Below are positions 28,600-30,000 of a stretch of DNA of 30,000 nt, in pieces; position 1 is the first letter of the stretch, and each line of letters begins with the position of its first letter. Both the position numbers and the translations under genes were made by a program. Location of the stretch: assembly GCA_963575745.1 (NCBI GenBank), contig CAUYUJ010003903.1:156359-186358 (forward strand), read 5' to 3'. This DNA comes from Prorocentrum cordatum (Eukaryota > Sar > Dinophyceae > Prorocentrales > Prorocentraceae). A model generated the notes under the pieces. The model made no database searches. It saw only the letters and a program-made list of their open reading frames with translations, and was not told where the DNA came from.

Positions 28600-29384
28600 G
28601 CTCGCAACCAGAGGCTCGATTTTGACAGGCTGGCAACACCGGGCAGGGAAGCAGCAGGAAAGGAGGAGAGGGAAGGAATACGAAAGGACAAGGCAGAACA
28701 TACATGAAACGAGAAGTGAACTAGTAGGGGGTGAGCGGATGCTGAGAGGAACAACACTGGAAACGAGTGCTGCAAGCCAGCCAGGGGGGTCGCCACAAGC
28801 CCATTCCCGTACTTTTCCTCGTCTTTCCTCCTGCCCGTGCCCCCATATTTGTCCTCGTCCTCGGTCCTGTCCCCATCCCGCCTCACCTTTCCAATCTTCC
28901 CCGCTACTCACTCCCGCCTCCCGAATCCCGATGTCGCTTCCACTGCTGCTGCCGCCGCTGTCGCCGCTCCTTCTCCCATCCGCCTCCTCCTCCTCCTCCT
29001 CCTCCTCCTCCTTCTCCCCCTCCTCACCCTTATCTGCCTCCTCCTGGTCCTTGTGCTCCTATTGCTGGTGTTGCCGATGTTGATGCTGCTTCTCATCATC
29101 GCCCTCCTCGCCAACCTTCTCCTCCGTGTTGTTATAAGCTCGTCCTCTTTGTTGTTGCCTTCCTCCTGCTCCTCCTCTCGCTCCCCCCACTCGTCGTCCT
29201 CACTGTCATCGTCGTGGGCTCGTGGAGGACTTCGGCGAGGCGGCCGTCCCGCCGTGCCGCGGAGGTGCGCTGGACTCGGACGTCGGCGGCGCGGACGCGG
29301 AGAGGAGGAGCCTGCGCAGGTGGCCACGCGATCGCTCTCTGGCAGACCTGCGGGCGCCTCGCCCAATTCCGGCGCACGGGTGCT
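28600..29384. other. Spacer with (TCC)n run
   Basis: Contains a TCC run at about 28981-29040 and C/T-rich surroundings. At 29220-29385 both strands have long frames with some protein-like look, but neither has a motif or clear splice signals, so I call no gene. Confidence 0.45.
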
Positions 29385-29548
29385 GCGAGGAGGAGGAGGA
29401 GGAGGAGGAGGAGGAGGAGGAGGAGGAGGAGGAGGAGGAGGAGGAGGAGGAGGAGGAGGAGACGGAGGAGGAGGAGGAGGAGGAGGAGGAGGAGGAGGAG
29501 GAGGAGGAGGAGGAGGAGGAGGAGGAGGAGGAGGAGGAAGAGGAGGAG
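29385..29548. repeat. (GGA)n microsatellite
   Basis: Nearly pure GGA/GAG for about 160 bp with one GACGGA break near 29460. Poly-Glu and poly-Gly frames are repeat-derived. Confidence 0.96.
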
Positions 29549-29842
29549 CGGGGATCTGTGCCGAGCTGGAACGACTCGCCGCCGACCACCTGGACGAGGT
29601 CGACGCGCAGGGCAGCAAGCGCAGCGCCCGAGCCTCAACAGACACAACGCCATCAGTAACGGACATGGGTAGCGCACAGCTAGAACGGGAAGCGCGGATA
29701 GAATCGACTGAATCGAATGGGTCCAGGCAGCCTGTGGGCCCAAGTCCGATAAGATTCTTTAGTGCGACTCTCGGAACTAGGACGACGGCGACGACGACGA
29801 CGACGGCGATAACGAGGTGGTTGAGGACCACGAGTGGACGCC
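29549..29842. other. Spacer, ambiguous coding look
   Basis: At 29550-29640 the plus strand reads ICAELERLAADHLDEVDAQG and the minus strand reads LRVDLVQVVGGESFQLGTDP. Both have high GC3, so the strand cannot be decided and neither is called. A short GAC run lies near 29780-29810. Confidence 0.35.
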
Positions 29843-29950
29843 TCAGGCCGCCCCTGGTGCGCCCGCAGAGCGGGCTAGCAGGCGGCTCGCCCACGCGTTG
29901 AAGTGGTGGTTCCAGGTCTTCTTCAGCGCCACGTGGGCCTGGCCCGCCAG
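29843..29950 (-). CDS. Exon-like block at the window edge, product unknown
   Basis: After a C-rich stretch and CAG at 29953-29951, the minus strand reads LAGQAHVALKKTWNHHFNAW, then ASRLLARSAGAPGAA, and a TGA at 29845-29843. Codons are strongly C/G-ending and the composition is protein-like. The frame is also open further upstream to near the window end. It could be a last exon or the tail of a mobile-element ORF. I do not recognise it, and the gene continues outside the window if real. Confidence 0.4.
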   Translation of the reverse strand: MAGQAHVALKKTWNHHFNAWASRLLARSAGAPGAA

Positions 29951-30000
29951 CTGCCTCGTTGCCGCGAGGGGGGGGCGGAGGCAGGACCCGGTGACCTCTG

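Overview
This window looks like nuclear DNA of a dinoflagellate. The strongest evidence is a two-exon psbO gene (oxygen-evolving enhancer protein 1) on the minus strand at 14782-15936. Its presequence reads as signal peptide, then a Phe-started transit peptide, then a thylakoid-transfer segment, which is the layout expected for a peridinin plastid. High GC, C/G-ending codons, long gene-poor spacers, very many triplet microsatellites and a decayed LINE agree with this. The species cannot be fixed from sequence alone.

Layout. 1-2305: CAT/ATC-type simple DNA. 2306-3600: spacer with a TCC run and a GAC/GGC tract. About 3600-8490: a decayed non-LTR retrotransposon on the minus strand, with a zinc-ribbon/coiled-coil leader ORF, an AP-type endonuclease (GDFN and SDH motifs), scattered reverse transcriptase motifs and a C-terminal Cys/His end. 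8490-12276: spacer with GGA and TCC tracts and one exon-like block near 10 kb. 12277-12379: TPR-like exon (minus). 12440-13052: CA-rich simple DNA. 13424-14132: nine-copy palindromic satellite of 79 bp. 14782-15936: psbO. 17028-17117: second TPR-like exon (minus). 17373-21380: spacer with CAT simple DNA and several tracts with a quasi-period of about 10.5 bp. 21420-23330: a type II membrane protein (minus) with a 22-fold hexapeptide repeat and an SGNH/PC-esterase-like domain. 23597-24166: paired TCC and GGA runs. 25300-25829: unidentified, frame-broken coding block (plus). 26330-26535: short foldback element with a 5-bp target duplication. 27355-28240: GGA, TTG and TC simple DNA. About 28490-28591: third TPR-like exon (minus). 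29385-29548: GGA run. 29843-29950: exon-like block at the edge (minus).

The two confident genes, the LINE and all three TPR-like exons lie on the minus strand, matching the unidirectional gene arrangement of dinoflagellates. If the TPR exons belong to one gene, psbO and the SGNH gene would both lie inside its introns. Otherwise the exons belong to separate, mostly unseen genes. The most unusual points are the hexad-repeat SGNH protein, the psbO intron with introner-like ends, the 10.5-bp phased tracts, the hairpin satellite and the small foldback transposon.
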